DNA of 64,000 nucleotides. It comes from Alistipes finegoldii DSM 17242. Lineage in GTDB: Bacteria > Bacteroidota > Bacteroidia > Bacteroidales > Rikenellaceae. The translations under genes and the position numbers were made by a program. The notes below the pieces were generated by a model. That model did not search any database. It saw nothing but the letters and a program-made list of their open reading frames with translations, and was not told where the DNA came from. This document shows positions 41,148-49,592 of the stretch, in pieces. Location: NCBI RefSeq assembly GCF_000265365.1, contig NC_018011.1, positions 3,613,501 to 3,677,500 on the forward strand, written 5' to 3'. Within the stretch, counting starts at the first letter, position 1. The number at the start of each line of letters is the position of its first letter.

Positions 41148-42458
41148 TCAGCGGAAAATCTCCTTCATTTCGAGCCAGAGATTCATCGGCCGGCGGCCCT
41201 TGTAAACGCAGTGCTCCGACAACGCTTCGCACAATCCGTCATAGTTTTTGAGGTAGAACGCGGAGACGCGGACGACGCGCCTGCCGGCCTTCATCAGATA
41301 GCGGTATTCGTACGCGCCGCCCCGGCTGACGAGTATCATCGAAGTGATGGCGTCGAAACTTTTCAGATCGTACCTGCGCGTAAAACCCAGCCCCGCAAAC
41401 GATGTAACGGCAAGGGTGCCGCCGTCGATACGCAACCTTACGGCCGAGCGTCTCAGCTCCCCGAACACCAGCCAGCAGACACAGAACAGCATCAGGAGCG
41501 TCACGCCGTAAACCGGCAGCCGGGATGCTCCCTCCGCCCGGACGGCACCGCAGATGAACAGGCCGCAAAACCCGATAAAGAGCAGGGCGGCCGCCACGAC
41601 GAAATACACCTGCCACGAGAAGCGGGAAACGACGGCGTTACGGCCTGCGGCGGGTGCATGATCGCGCACGAAAATCGCCGTCCACAAAAAAAGAAGCACG
41701 CCCGCAAAAGCATATACGATCCGCCTCCGGCCGGGCGTCGCAGACTCAGTACCTTCGGGACCGGCTTCGCCTTTCAGCCAGACGACGTAAGAGGGGGCTT
41801 CGAACGGTTTTCCGCCGAACGACAGCCGCGGCGTAAGGATATGTTTTCCGGGGGTGTCCACGTCGATCCGGTATCGGTAAATACACTCTTCCCGCCCGTT
41901 CCTGCTGGAATAAGCGGTCGAAAACGGGGTGCAGGTCTCCGTATCGTCCAGCACCAGCACCGGATCGGCCTTGTCGGGCTTGCGATCGCAGACCAGCCGG
42001 ACGATACAGCCGCCCATGGCCGCCATAGCCGCCGAATCCGGTTCCAGCCGGCACTGCGGCTCGCAATGCGCCGAATCGGGAAGCACCGTAATCCTTTTCC
42101 GCTCAAAACAACATTCGCGACCGCCGACGACGGCCGTCGTTCCCGGCACGAAGACCTCGCCGCTCACGCGCGAACGGACCCGGTAGCGGTAAGAGAAGAG
42201 TTCGGAGTCGGTCCGGACGCCGTTCACGATCGACAGCTGCGAGCCGTGCGACTGTCCCAGTTCGCGGACCAGCGTCAGAGCACCCCAGCGCGGCGGCGCG
42301 ATCGACTCGATCTCACGGTCCGCCGTGTATGCCACCTCGAACTCCTGAAATACCGTCGGACACGCAGGCGTGACCTCGACGCCGAGCCGCTGCGCCCTCA
42401 GGGCGACACTCCAAGACAACGCCGGCAGGAGCATGAACAGAAAATAAAGCTTCCTCAT
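41148..42458 (-). CDS. BatD-like membrane protein with C-terminal PH-like domain, 436 aa
   Basis: ATG at 42458 gives a signal peptide (MRKLYFLFMLLPALSWSVALRAQ). A large periplasmic region of beta-sandwich type follows (LGVEVTPACPTVFQEFEVAY, GEVFVPGTTAVVGG), similar in style to BatD of the Bat cluster. Three membrane helices (~275-290, ~310-330, ~345-362) then lead to a C-terminal cytosolic domain (LRIDGGTLAVTSFAGLGFTR..., YEYRYLMKAGRRVVRVSAFY) resembling a bacterial PH domain. No Bat genes are next to it. Function unknown. A TATCTTTG (42482-42489, minus) upstream is a likely -7 box. Confidence 0.65.
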   Translation of the reverse strand: MRKLYFLFMLLPALSWSVALRAQRLGVEVTPACPTVFQEFEVAYTADREIESIAPPRWGALTLVRELGQSHGSQLSIVNGVRTDSELFSYRYRVRSRVSGEVFVPGTTAVVGGRECCFERKRITVLPDSAHCEPQCRLEPDSAAMAAMGGCIVRLVCDRKPDKADPVLVLDDTETCTPFSTAYSSRNGREECIYRYRIDVDTPGKHILTPRLSFGGKPFEAPSYVVWLKGEAGPEGTESATPGRRRIVYAFAGVLLFLWTAIFVRDHAPAAGRNAVVSRFSWQVYFVVAAALLFIGFCGLFICGAVRAEGASRLPVYGVTLLMLFCVCWLVFGELRRSAVRLRIDGGTLAVTSFAGLGFTRRYDLKSFDAITSMILVSRGGAYEYRYLMKAGRRVVRVSAFYLKNYDGLCEALSEHCVYKGRRPMNLWLEMKEIFR

Positions 42459-42481
42459 TGCGGGATTTCGTAATTGCACCC

Positions 42482-42489
42482 CAAAGATA
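42482..42489 (-). promoter_or_regulatory. -7 element upstream of the BatD-like gene
   Basis: On the minus strand TATCTTTG matches the consensus and lies 23 nt before the start codon. Confidence 0.55.
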
Positions 42490-42553
42490 CGAATAACCGG
42501 CTGAAATTGCGCAATTTCACGCCGCTTTCCTGCAACATTATCCACCCGGAACG

Positions 42554-42934
42554 CTAAGGCGCCAGCAGTTCGGCGACGGGCTTGATATGGGCGACCATCA
42601 CCGCAACGAACAGCGCCAGCATGCCGTAACGCAGCCACGGCAAGGCACGGGAATAGGTAAAACGGTTTTTGCGCCGTTTGCCGCCCGCCCACGAAGCGAC
42701 GTCCTGAAAGACGCCCAGCGGGCAGATCACCGAACAGTAGACCCGTCCGAACAACAGCGTCAACACCAAGAGCGCCGCAACGACGGCGACATTGACCGCC
42801 AAAACAGCGGGCAGCAACTGCACTCTGGCCATCCAGCCGAACCACGCATGCAGCGTCCCCGTGAAATCGAGGAAGAGCAGCGTAATCATCGTAAAGAAAA
42901 CGGCCGCGGCCGCGATTCTGATTTTTCGCAACAT
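42554..42934 (-). pseudogene. 4Fe-4S polyferredoxin-type membrane protein, truncated to 126 aa
   Basis: The N-terminus matches the NosR/NapH-like membrane ferredoxins of Bacteroidota (LLFLDFTGTLHAWFGWMARV, then FGRVYCSVICPLGVFQDVASW, then NRFTYS). Those proteins are several hundred residues long and continue into two 4Fe-4S clusters and more helices. Here a TAG stops the frame after AELLAP, just where relatives continue, and no downstream frame resumes the family. Three transmembrane helices remain. It is probably a deletion remnant, though a short natural form cannot be excluded. It follows the flavodoxin-like gene in the redox cluster. Confidence 0.6.
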
Positions 42935-42944
42935 CTGGTATAGT

Positions 42945-43502
42945 TTATTTTGTCAGATTCAATCCCTGAACCCACTTCCGCACGACGTCCCGCGAGTCTT
43001 TCACGGCCCCGCCGCGTAGGGGAAGCCCGCCGAGCAGGGTAGCGCCCGCACAAAGTTTCCGAATATCCTCTTCGCTGCGGCCCATGCGGCTGCCTTCGTG
43101 GGTCATAAACGGCACGACGGTCTTGCCCGCCCAGTCGCAGTCCGCGAGGAACGTCGCCACCGGCGGCGCGACCGTGGACCACCAACAGGGCGAGCCGACG
43201 AAAATCACGTCGTACGCCCCGACATCGGGCAGCCGGCCTTTCAGCGCAGGGCGGACGCCGCCGCCGATCTCTTTCTTGGCCTGATCCACGACGGCTCCGT
43301 ATTCGGCGGGGTAGGCCGCGGCCGGAACGATCTCGAAAAGATCGCCGCCCGTCGCTTCGGCGATCTGCCGCGCCATGGCGCGCGTATTGCCGCTGTGGGA
43401 GAAATAGGCCACCAGCACCTTCGTGCCGGATGCGGTCTGCGCCTGTGTATTCATATCGGGTAAGAACATCGTCATAATCGCTATCAAAACAATCCGTTTC
43501 AT
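42945..43502 (-). CDS. exported flavodoxin-fold protein, 185 aa
   Basis: ATG at 43502 begins MKRIVLIAIMTMFLPDMNTQAQ, a signal-peptide-like N-terminus, followed by a complete flavodoxin_4-type domain: VLVAYFSHSGNTRAMARQIAE for FMN phosphate binding, then VGSPCWWSTVAPPVATFL, then FMTHEGSRMG. An exported flavodoxin is uncommon but typical of a Bacteroidota subgroup next to aldo/keto reductases and CMD proteins. It may reduce quinone-like compounds or act in stress defence in the envelope. A longer in-frame start would overlap the neighbour and destroy the signal peptide. Confidence 0.82.
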   Translation of the reverse strand: MKRIVLIAIMTMFLPDMNTQAQTASGTKVLVAYFSHSGNTRAMARQIAEATGGDLFEIVPAAAYPAEYGAVVDQAKKEIGGGVRPALKGRLPDVGAYDVIFVGSPCWWSTVAPPVATFLADCDWAGKTVVPFMTHEGSRMGRSEEDIRKLCAGATLLGGLPLRGGAVKDSRDVVRKWVQGLNLTK

Positions 43503-43521
43503 TTTGTTCTCTATTTTAGGT

Positions 43522-44061
43522 TTACACCCGGCGGCCCAGCTCATAGACTTCGTCCATCGCAGGCATTCCTTCGATTTCACCCGCCTGCCAAGCTCCGACG
43601 CCGTAAACGACACCCCGCTCTTCGGGGTCGTCGAGACAGTCGAGAAATCCGCGGAAACACTCCACGGTGCGCTCCATCATCTCAACGCTCTCTTCGGCGG
43701 CCGTCAGGATGAAGTAAAACTCCTTGCCGCCCATCTCCGTATAGCGGGCGCAGGTGCGGTCGATCAGGGTCTTCATCTGCGCGCAGAGCGTATAGAAGTA
43801 AACCGGCGTAGCCATCACGATCACCTCCGCGCCGATCATCTTGCCGACCACCTCGGCCGCATCGTCCCGCTGCGGACAGGGCTTCGCCCCGCCGTAACAT
43901 ACGCCGCAGCCCGTGCAGTAATTTATCTTCTTATCCCGGAGGAAAATCTTCTCCACGTCGTGTCCGGCCTGCTGCGCCCCGGCCATGAAACGGTCGCACA
44001 ACAGATCCGAGTTGCCCCCGCGCCGCGGGCTGGAGGAGAGGATCAATACTTTCTTCGCCAT
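43522..44061 (-). CDS. NADPH-dependent FMN reductase / iron-sulfur flavoprotein-like, 179 aa
   Basis: The flavodoxin-like N-terminus KVLILSSSPRRGGNSDLLCDRFMAGA binds FMN phosphate. A Cys-rich segment INYCTGCGVCYGGAKPC follows (C-x-x-C-x-x-C plus a fourth Cys), then VIVMATPVYFYTLCAQMKTLIDR. This fits the iron-sulfur flavoprotein/multimeric flavodoxin group. It is cytosolic. The gene lies 16 nt after the cupin-CMD gene and 19 nt before the exported flavodoxin gene, so it belongs to the redox operon. Confidence 0.88.
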   Translation of the reverse strand: MAKKVLILSSSPRRGGNSDLLCDRFMAGAQQAGHDVEKIFLRDKKINYCTGCGVCYGGAKPCPQRDDAAEVVGKMIGAEVIVMATPVYFYTLCAQMKTLIDRTCARYTEMGGKEFYFILTAAEESVEMMERTVECFRGFLDCLDDPEERGVVYGVGAWQAGEIEGMPAMDEVYELGRRV

Positions 44062-44077
44062 ATCTATTTCTTCTTTT

Positions 44078-45580
44078 TTATTCGTTTTCGGGTATCGCTT
44101 CGTTCAGGCAGGCGATCGCATTCAGCGTACGCGGATAGCCTGCATAGGGCAGCAGCTGGGTCACCACAGCCAACAACGTCCGCTTGTCGTTGCCGACATT
44201 CAGGTTGCCCTGAATATGTCCCCTGAGCTGGGGTTCGCAGCCGCCCAGCGTGAGCAGCATCGAGAAAGTCAGCAGCTCGCGCACCTTCGCATCCAGCCCG
44301 CCGCGGGAGACGTAATCGCCGAAACAGTTGGCCGACAGGTAGTCCTGTATATGTTGCTGGTTCTCCGGCGCGGCGGCGCGCATCGCATCGATCCGCTCCC
44401 CGAAAATAGCCTTCTGCACCGCCAGTCCCTTTTCGAAGCGGGTTTCGGGCGAAGTCGCCGACTGGCCTTCGAGCGGAAGCGCAACGCCCCGCGCCGTCAG
44501 CACCCCGTTGACGATATGCACGAAATCGACCGTCCGCGCCATGCCGACGTAGGGAACCGCCTGATAGACCACCTCTTTCGCTTCGACGGGCGTCACACCC
44601 ACGTTCAGCGCGCCTTCGAGCATCGTCCGAAACTCGGTCTGCGCGGCTCCGGCAATGCACGACGCGAGGATGCACATCATCCGCGTCTTAACGTCGAGAT
44701 CGCCGTAGCCGAGTACTTCAGCGAACGTAAAGTTATCAAAAATTTCGATTAATTCGGGATCGGTCGCCGCAAGTTCCGATTCGCACCCGGAAAACAGCTG
44801 CGCACGGGTCTCTACGGCCGCGGCGCGCAGGCGCGGAGCCGCGCTCTTGGCCGAGGACAGGGGCGCTGTTGCGGACATGGACATTGCCGCAGGAATGGGC
44901 GCTGCGGAGGACATGGACATTGCCGCAGGAATGGGCGCTGCGGAGGACATGGACATTGCCGCAGGAATGGGCGCTGCGGAAGACATGGACATTGCTGCGG
45001 AAACGGCCGCGACCGAAGATTCGGCAGTCGCAGCAATCCCGGCAGCGGGCGCGGTCGCAGAGGCGGGTGTGGAGGCGATCGCGGCAATCCCGGCGGTCGC
45101 AGCGGAATAGTGCGCGTCGTCCACCGGTCCGAGCCACGTATTGCGGTTGATCTGCGGATTGGTTTCGATCGCCAGATGCGAGAACCAACTGTCAGGAGCC
45201 GCGCCGTGCCAGTGCGCCGCGTCGGGAGCGATCTCGACCACGTCGCCCGGCAGCAGCTCGCGGGCCGGCTCGCCCTCGGCCTGATAATATCCCCGGCCGC
45301 CCACGGCGACGAGAATCTGGCCGCCCGTATGGCTATGCCAGTTGTTGCGGCATCCGGGTTCGAACGTGACGTTCGAAATCGGGCAGTTGAGCGCCCCGTT
45401 CCGCGTCAGCCGGGCCAGATAAGCCTGACCGACAAAATATTTCGAGAATGTTTCGGGCAGTTTATCCCCGACGGGGAACACGCTGATTTTCTTCGGTTTT
45501 TCCATATTCCGAGCATTTATCCGGTTACACGTTCCGGCCGCAAGCAGTGCGGCCGCAATTATCAAAAGAAGTTGCTTCAT
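44078..45580 (-). CDS. cupin - repeat linker - double carboxymuconolactone-decarboxylase-like fusion, 500 aa
   Basis: Residues 1-24 are a signal peptide or anchor. Residues ~30-150 form a cupin barrel with metal-binding motif (NNWHSHTGGQILVAVGGRGYYQ and later DAAHWHGAAPDSWFSHL). Residues ~160-255 are a low-complexity linker in which a 12-residue unit MSMSSAAPIPAA repeats. Residues ~265-365 and ~385-500 are two CMD domains (AEVLGYGDLDVKTRMMCILA and FGDYVSRGGLDAKVRELLTF), the second with the AhpD-like pattern lacking the usual C-x-x-C. In relatives these domains are two separate neighbouring genes. Role is unclear; quinone or peroxide defence is inference. It is the second gene of the operon. 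Confidence 0.82.
   Translation of the reverse strand: MKQLLLIIAAALLAAGTCNRINARNMEKPKKISVFPVGDKLPETFSKYFVGQAYLARLTRNGALNCPISNVTFEPGCRNNWHSHTGGQILVAVGGRGYYQAEGEPARELLPGDVVEIAPDAAHWHGAAPDSWFSHLAIETNPQINRNTWLGPVDDAHYSAATAGIAAIASTPASATAPAAGIAATAESSVAAVSAAMSMSSAAPIPAAMSMSSAAPIPAAMSMSSAAPIPAAMSMSATAPLSSAKSAAPRLRAAAVETRAQLFSGCESELAATDPELIEIFDNFTFAEVLGYGDLDVKTRMMCILASCIAGAAQTEFRTMLEGALNVGVTPVEAKEVVYQAVPYVGMARTVDFVHIVNGVLTARGVALPLEGQSATSPETRFEKGLAVQKAIFGERIDAMRAAAPENQQHIQDYLSANCFGDYVSRGGLDAKVRELLTFSMLLTLGGCEPQLRGHIQGNLNVGNDKRTLLAVVTQLLPYAGYPRTLNAIACLNEAIPENE
44874..45005 (-). repeat. 36-bp tandem repeat inside the cupin-CMD gene
   Basis: Units start at 44874, 44910 and 44946, with a partial fourth at 44982. 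They are nearly identical over 36 bp and stay in frame, encoding MSMSSAAPIPAA. Copy-number change would alter linker length without breaking the protein. Confidence 0.92.
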
Positions 45581-45614
45581 CGTTTCGCGTTTTCATCATA
45601 TCCTCAGTTGCCGA

Positions 45615-46466
45615 TCAGTCCATCTCGTATTTCATCGTCCCCAGCCACTTCACGGTCTCAGGATCGCGGTGTGACAGAAAACAGCTCCGCCGGGTGTCGA
45701 GCGTTGCGATCAGGTCCATGTCTTCCGGCGCGAGGTGAAAATCGAAGACGTCGATATTTTCGGCCATGCGCTCCGGACGCACCGACTTCGGGATCACGAC
45801 CACGCCGCGCTGGATCAGCCAGCGCAGGACGACCTGAGCGACCGATTTCCGGTATTTCGCGGCCAGCGACACCAGCGTCCCGTTGCCGAACAGATTGTTA
45901 CGCCCCTCGGCGAACGGCGCCCACGATTCGATCTGCACGCCCTCAGAGGCCATCACCGCGGCCGCTTCGGTCTGCTGGCAGAAGGGATGCGTCTCGACCT
46001 GATTGACGGCGGGGACCACCTCGTTATGAAGGATCAGGTCCACCAGCCGGTCCGGCTGGAAATTGCTCACCCCGATGGCCCGGACGGCCCCTTCGCGGTA
46101 AAGCTCCTCCATCGCCCGCCACGAACCGTAGACGTCGCCGAACGGCTGATGGATCAGGTAGAGGTCGAGATAATCGAGCTGCAGGCGTTCGAGCGACTTG
46201 GCGAAAGCCCGCTTCGTGCTCTCGTACCCGGCATCCTGCACCCAGAGTTTCGTCGTGATGAAAAGTTCCTCGCGGGGTACGCCGCTCCGCCGGATCGCCC
46301 GGCCCACGGCCCGCTCATTGAGATAGGCCGAAGCGGTGTCGATCGAACGGTAACCCGCCGCAATCGCATCGCATACACACTGTTCGCAGACCGTCTCTTC
46401 GACCTGATAGACGCCGAAACCCAGAACCGGCATTTCGACGCCGTTGTTTAAAATTCTATGCTCCAT
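45615..46466 (-). CDS. aldo/keto reductase, 283 aa
   Basis: A TIM-barrel NADPH-dependent reductase of the 2,5-diketo-D-gluconate reductase type. NGVEMPVLGFGVYQV, then AGYRSIDTASAYLNERAVG (catalytic Asp and Tyr), then IHQPFGDVYGSWRAMEEL, then AIGVSNFQPDRL and VIPKSVRPERMAENI complete the motif set. ATG at 46466 is preferred: an AAAGGAG ribosome site lies just upstream, inside a longer frame starting at 46490. First gene of the redox operon, divergent from an AraC regulator. Confidence 0.95.
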   Translation of the reverse strand: MEHRILNNGVEMPVLGFGVYQVEETVCEQCVCDAIAAGYRSIDTASAYLNERAVGRAIRRSGVPREELFITTKLWVQDAGYESTKRAFAKSLERLQLDYLDLYLIHQPFGDVYGSWRAMEELYREGAVRAIGVSNFQPDRLVDLILHNEVVPAVNQVETHPFCQQTEAAAVMASEGVQIESWAPFAEGRNNLFGNGTLVSLAAKYRKSVAQVVLRWLIQRGVVVIPKSVRPERMAENIDVFDFHLAPEDMDLIATLDTRRSCFLSHRDPETVKWLGTMKYEMD

Positions 46467-46560
46467 TTTTTCTCCTTTTATTGATTTCAAACCCGTATTC
46501 CGACCGACGGAACCTCCTTTCGTTTTCCCGGTTTATCGGGTTCGGGTCCGTTTCACACTG

Positions 46561-46568
46561 CAAAAGTA
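46561..46568 (-). promoter_or_regulatory. -7 element of the aldo/keto reductase operon
   Basis: On the minus strand TACTTTTG fits TAnnTTTG. It lies 95 nt from the start codon. A tandem direct repeat (46590-46634) sits upstream of it. Confidence 0.5.
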
Positions 46569-46589
46569 GGGCGATTCCGGCGGGGCGTG

Positions 46590-46634
46590 TCATTACCCGA
46601 ATTACGGTTCGTCATACCATTATTACCGATTCGG
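46590..46634. promoter_or_regulatory. tandem direct repeat in the divergent AraC/AKR region
   Basis: Two adjacent ~22-nt units begin TCAT and end GTTCG or ATTCGG, both with an ATTAC core (46590-46611 and 46612-46634). Such paired direct repeats are typical binding sites for AraC-type proteins. The site lies between both promoters. Confidence 0.45.
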
Positions 46635-46677
46635 CCGCGAAGGTGCGGCGGGCATGAAAAAAAGCATTAACTTTGTG

Positions 46678-46685
46678 ACAGACAA
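46678..46685 (+). promoter_or_regulatory. -7 element of the AraC gene
   Basis: TAACTTTG lies 15 nt before the AraC start codon, leaving a very short leader. Confidence 0.55.
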
Positions 46686-46700
46686 CAATAATCGAAGCAT

Positions 46701-47597
46701 ATGGACGAGATCGTAAAAATGGAGCACGTCTACCAGTACAACGAAATGATGGGGCAGGAGACGCTCCATCCGCTGGTCAGCGTCATCGACTTTTCGAAAT
46801 GCCCGAAGGCCCGGCACGCCCGGCGCATGTACGGATTCTACTGCGTCTTCCTGAAAGACGTCAAATGCGGCGACATGCGCTACGGACGCCACTATTACGA
46901 CTATCAGGAGGGAACGCTCGTATTCATCGCACCGGGGCAGGTGGTCGGCATCGAGGACAACGGCGAGGTGTTTCAGCCCAAAGGCTGGGCGCTACTGTTC
47001 CACCCCGACCTGATCCGGGGCACGTCGCTCGGACGCAGCATGGACGAATACACCTTCTTTTCGTACGAAGCCAACGAAGCCCTGCATCTCTCGGAGCAGG
47101 AGCGGCTCGTGGTGCTCGAATGCCTGCAGAACATAACGGGCGAATTGAACCATGCCATCGACAAGCACAGCAGACGGCTGATCGTCTCGAACATCGAACT
47201 GCTGCTCAACTACAGCATACGCTTCTACGAGCGGCAGTTCATCACGCGCAGCGAGGTCAACAAAGACGCGCTGTCCCGGTTCGAACGGCTGCTGAACGAC
47301 TATTTCAAAGGCGACACGCCCCAGCGCGACGGGGTGCCTTCGGTACGCTGGTGCGCGGAACAGCTGCACCTGTCGGCCAACTATTTCGGCGACCTGATAA
47401 AGAAGGAGACCGGCAAATCGGCGCAGGAGTACATTCAGCTGAAGGTGATCGACATCGCCAAGGAACGGATATTCGACGCGACGAAGTCGATCAGCGAAAT
47501 CGCCTACGAACTCGGTTTCCGCTATCCCCAGCACTTCACCCGGTTGTTCAAGAAGTGCGTCGGCATGTCGCCCAACGAATACCGGACGACAAACTGA
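46701..47597 (+). CDS. AraC-family transcriptional regulator, 298 aa
   Basis: An N-terminal cupin-like sensor domain (~1-170; YGRHYYDYQEGTLVFIAPGQV) is followed by the two helix-turn-helix motifs of AraC (WCAEQLHLSANYFGDLIKKE with GKSAQEYIQLK, then ISEIAYELGFRYPQHFTRLFKK with GMSPNEYR). It is divergent from the aldo/keto reductase operon, with paired direct repeats between. It probably activates that operon and itself. The inducer is unknown. Confidence 0.94.
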   Translation: MDEIVKMEHVYQYNEMMGQETLHPLVSVIDFSKCPKARHARRMYGFYCVFLKDVKCGDMRYGRHYYDYQEGTLVFIAPGQVVGIEDNGEVFQPKGWALLFHPDLIRGTSLGRSMDEYTFFSYEANEALHLSEQERLVVLECLQNITGELNHAIDKHSRRLIVSNIELLLNYSIRFYERQFITRSEVNKDALSRFERLLNDYFKGDTPQRDGVPSVRWCAEQLHLSANYFGDLIKKETGKSAQEYIQLKVIDIAKERIFDATKSISEIAYELGFRYPQHFTRLFKKCVGMSPNEYRTTN

Positions 47598-47677
47598 CGC
47601 CGCAACGAAGCATTATCGCATTCAGGCGGCGGCAACCGGAGCCACCCCAGAGGATCGCATCACCCGCGCCGACGAAA

Positions 47678-47704
47678 AGCCCCCGCTCGCAATGAGCGGG
47701 GGCT
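47678..47704. terminator. terminator between convergent AraC and gpmA genes
   Basis: An 11-bp GC-rich stem (47678-47688 with 47694-47704) has a 5-nt loop and A/T flanks on both sides; it can serve both strands. Confidence 0.85.
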
Positions 47705-47772
47705 AAAACATGAAGGCCGGGAATCCGGCACGGCCGGGAATTCTACTTTCCCGCGCCGGAATTCGCGCCGTG

Positions 47773-48516
47773 CTATTTCCGACCCTGATCGGCGACGGCG
47801 GCCATCAGCGCAGCGATCTCTTCGGGATCGCCGAGGAAATAATCCCTGACGTAATTCAGCCCGTCGTCGAATTCGAAGACATAAGGCACGGCGGTCGGGA
47901 GATTGAACTCCGAAATCGCTTCGTCGGAGATGCCTTTCAGGTGTTTGATGATGCCGCGCAGGCTGTTGCCGTGGGCCACGACCAGCAGGGAGTCGTGGCG
48001 GGCGAGCGCCGGCAGGATTTCGCATTTCCAGTAGGGCATGATGCGGCCGACGGTGTCGAGCAGCGACTCGGTGCGGGGCAACTCCGCTTCGGGTACGTCG
48101 CGGTAGCGGGGATCGAAGCGCGGGTTGCGCGGGTCCTCTTCGCCGAGCGGCGCCGGAGCCACATCATAACTGCGGCGCCAGATGTGCACCTGCTCGTCGC
48201 CGTATTTCTCTGCCGTTTCCTTTTTGTTGAGTCCCTGCAAAGAGCCGTAATGCTTCTCGTTGAGCCGCCAGCTCTTCGAAACCGGCACCCAATCCTGATC
48301 CAGCTTGTCAAGTACGACGCCGAGCGTCTTCACGGCCCGTTTCAGGTAGGAGGTATAGGCATGCCCGAACAGAAAGCCCTCCTCGCGCAACAGCAGGCCG
48401 GCCTTTTCGGCCTCGGCGACGCCTTTTTCGCTCAAATCGACGTCCGTCCATCCCGTGAACCGGTTTTCCCGGTTCCATGTGCTCTCGCCGTGGCGGAGCA
48501 AAACAACTTTTTTCAT
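47773..48516 (-). CDS. gpmA: 2,3-bisphosphoglycerate-dependent phosphoglycerate mutase, 247 aa
   Basis: It interconverts 3- and 2-phosphoglycerate. The active-site LLRHGESTWNRENRFTGWTD carries the phospho-His. RLNEKHYGSLQGLNKKETAEKYG and VVAHGNSLRG with the second His follow. Length of 247 aa fits the enzyme. It is the last gene of a glycolytic operon, 3 nt after the dehydrogenase gene. Identification is certain. Confidence 0.97.
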   Translation of the reverse strand: MKKVVLLRHGESTWNRENRFTGWTDVDLSEKGVAEAEKAGLLLREEGFLFGHAYTSYLKRAVKTLGVVLDKLDQDWVPVSKSWRLNEKHYGSLQGLNKKETAEKYGDEQVHIWRRSYDVAPAPLGEEDPRNPRFDPRYRDVPEAELPRTESLLDTVGRIMPYWKCEILPALARHDSLLVVAHGNSLRGIIKHLKGISDEAISEFNLPTAVPYVFEFDDGLNYVRDYFLGDPEEIAALMAAVADQGRK

Positions 48517-48519
48517 CGT

Positions 48520-49536
48520 TCAATTCATCGTTTTTTCCGGTTCGGCGCGCACCTCGTTCCGCAACTCCCGGTGCACAGCGAAATCGTTGATATTCTGCAA
48601 AGTGGTGTGCGCTATATTATCCAGCGCTTCACGTGTAAAGAACCCCTGATGGGAGGTCATGACGACATTGTTGAACGAGAGCAGGCGCGCCAGCACGTCG
48701 TCGTCCATGATCCGGTCCGACGTATCCTCGTAGAAATAGGCGGCCTCCTCTTCGTACACGTCCAGTCCGGCCGCACCGATCTTCTTCTCTTTCAGCCCCT
48801 CGATCAGCGCTTCGGTGTGGATCAGCTGACCGCGGCCCGTATTGATGAGCATGACGCCGGGTTTCATCCTGCCGATGGCGGCGCCGTCGATCATGTAGCG
48901 GGTTGCGTCGGTCAGCGGGCAGTGCAGCGAGATGATGTCGGAGCGGCGGTAAAGTTCGTCCAGCGACACGTATTCTATCTGCGCCCGCACGGCATATTCC
49001 GGGTCGGGGTAGATGTCGTACGCGAGGACCTCCATGCCGAATCCCTTGAGGATGCGGATCAGTTCGCGGGCGATCTTTCCGGTGCCGACGATACCCGCCG
49101 TCTTGCCGTACATGTCGAATCCCAGCAGGCCGTGCAGCGAGAAGTTGCCGTCGCGCGTGCGCCAATAGGCGCGGTGGACCTTGCGGTTGAGCGTCAGCAT
49201 CAGCATCACGGCGTATTCCGCCACGGCATGCGGCGAATAAGCGGGAACACGCACGACGGGAATGCCGTATTCCGCCGCGGCTTTCAGGTCCACGTTGTTG
49301 AATCCCGCGCAGCGCAGGGCGATCAGCTTCACGTCCATCGCCGCCAAAGAGCGTATCGTGGCGGCATCGGCCGTATCGTTCACGAAGATACAGACCGCAT
49401 CGGCCCCCTGCGCCAGCGAAGTGTTGTTGCCGTTCAGGTGGCTGCGGTGGTAATTGAATTCGAATCCGTAACGCTCGTTGGCGCGGTCGAACGACTCCCG
49501 GTCATAGGGCTGCGTGCCGAAGAAGGTTATTTTCAT
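48520..49536 (-). CDS. ldhA: 2-hydroxyacid dehydrogenase, D-lactate dehydrogenase-like, 338 aa
   Basis: The NAD-binding Rossmann domain has GIVGTGKIARELIRILKGFGM. The catalytic Arg, Glu and His of the family are in LINTGRGQLI, GLDVYEEEA and SHQGFFT. CAGFNNVDLKAAAEYGIPVVRVPAYSPHAVAEYA is typical of fermentative D-lactate dehydrogenases. It would reduce pyruvate to D-lactate to recycle NADH. Co-transcription with aldolase and mutase fits this. Substrate specificity is inferred. Confidence 0.9.
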   Translation of the reverse strand: MKITFFGTQPYDRESFDRANERYGFEFNYHRSHLNGNNTSLAQGADAVCIFVNDTADAATIRSLAAMDVKLIALRCAGFNNVDLKAAAEYGIPVVRVPAYSPHAVAEYAVMLMLTLNRKVHRAYWRTRDGNFSLHGLLGFDMYGKTAGIVGTGKIARELIRILKGFGMEVLAYDIYPDPEYAVRAQIEYVSLDELYRRSDIISLHCPLTDATRYMIDGAAIGRMKPGVMLINTGRGQLIHTEALIEGLKEKKIGAAGLDVYEEEAAYFYEDTSDRIMDDDVLARLLSFNNVVMTSHQGFFTREALDNIAHTTLQNINDFAVHRELRNEVRAEPEKTMN

Positions 49537-49592
49537 AATGCACGATTTTATCTTTTTCTTACTTATATAGAACGGTATACGCCGGGCCGTTA

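Noticed and set aside
44874..45005. 36-bp repeats as a CRISPR array
   Set aside because: Repeat units are contiguous with no spacers and lie in frame within a coding sequence; no cas genes nearby.
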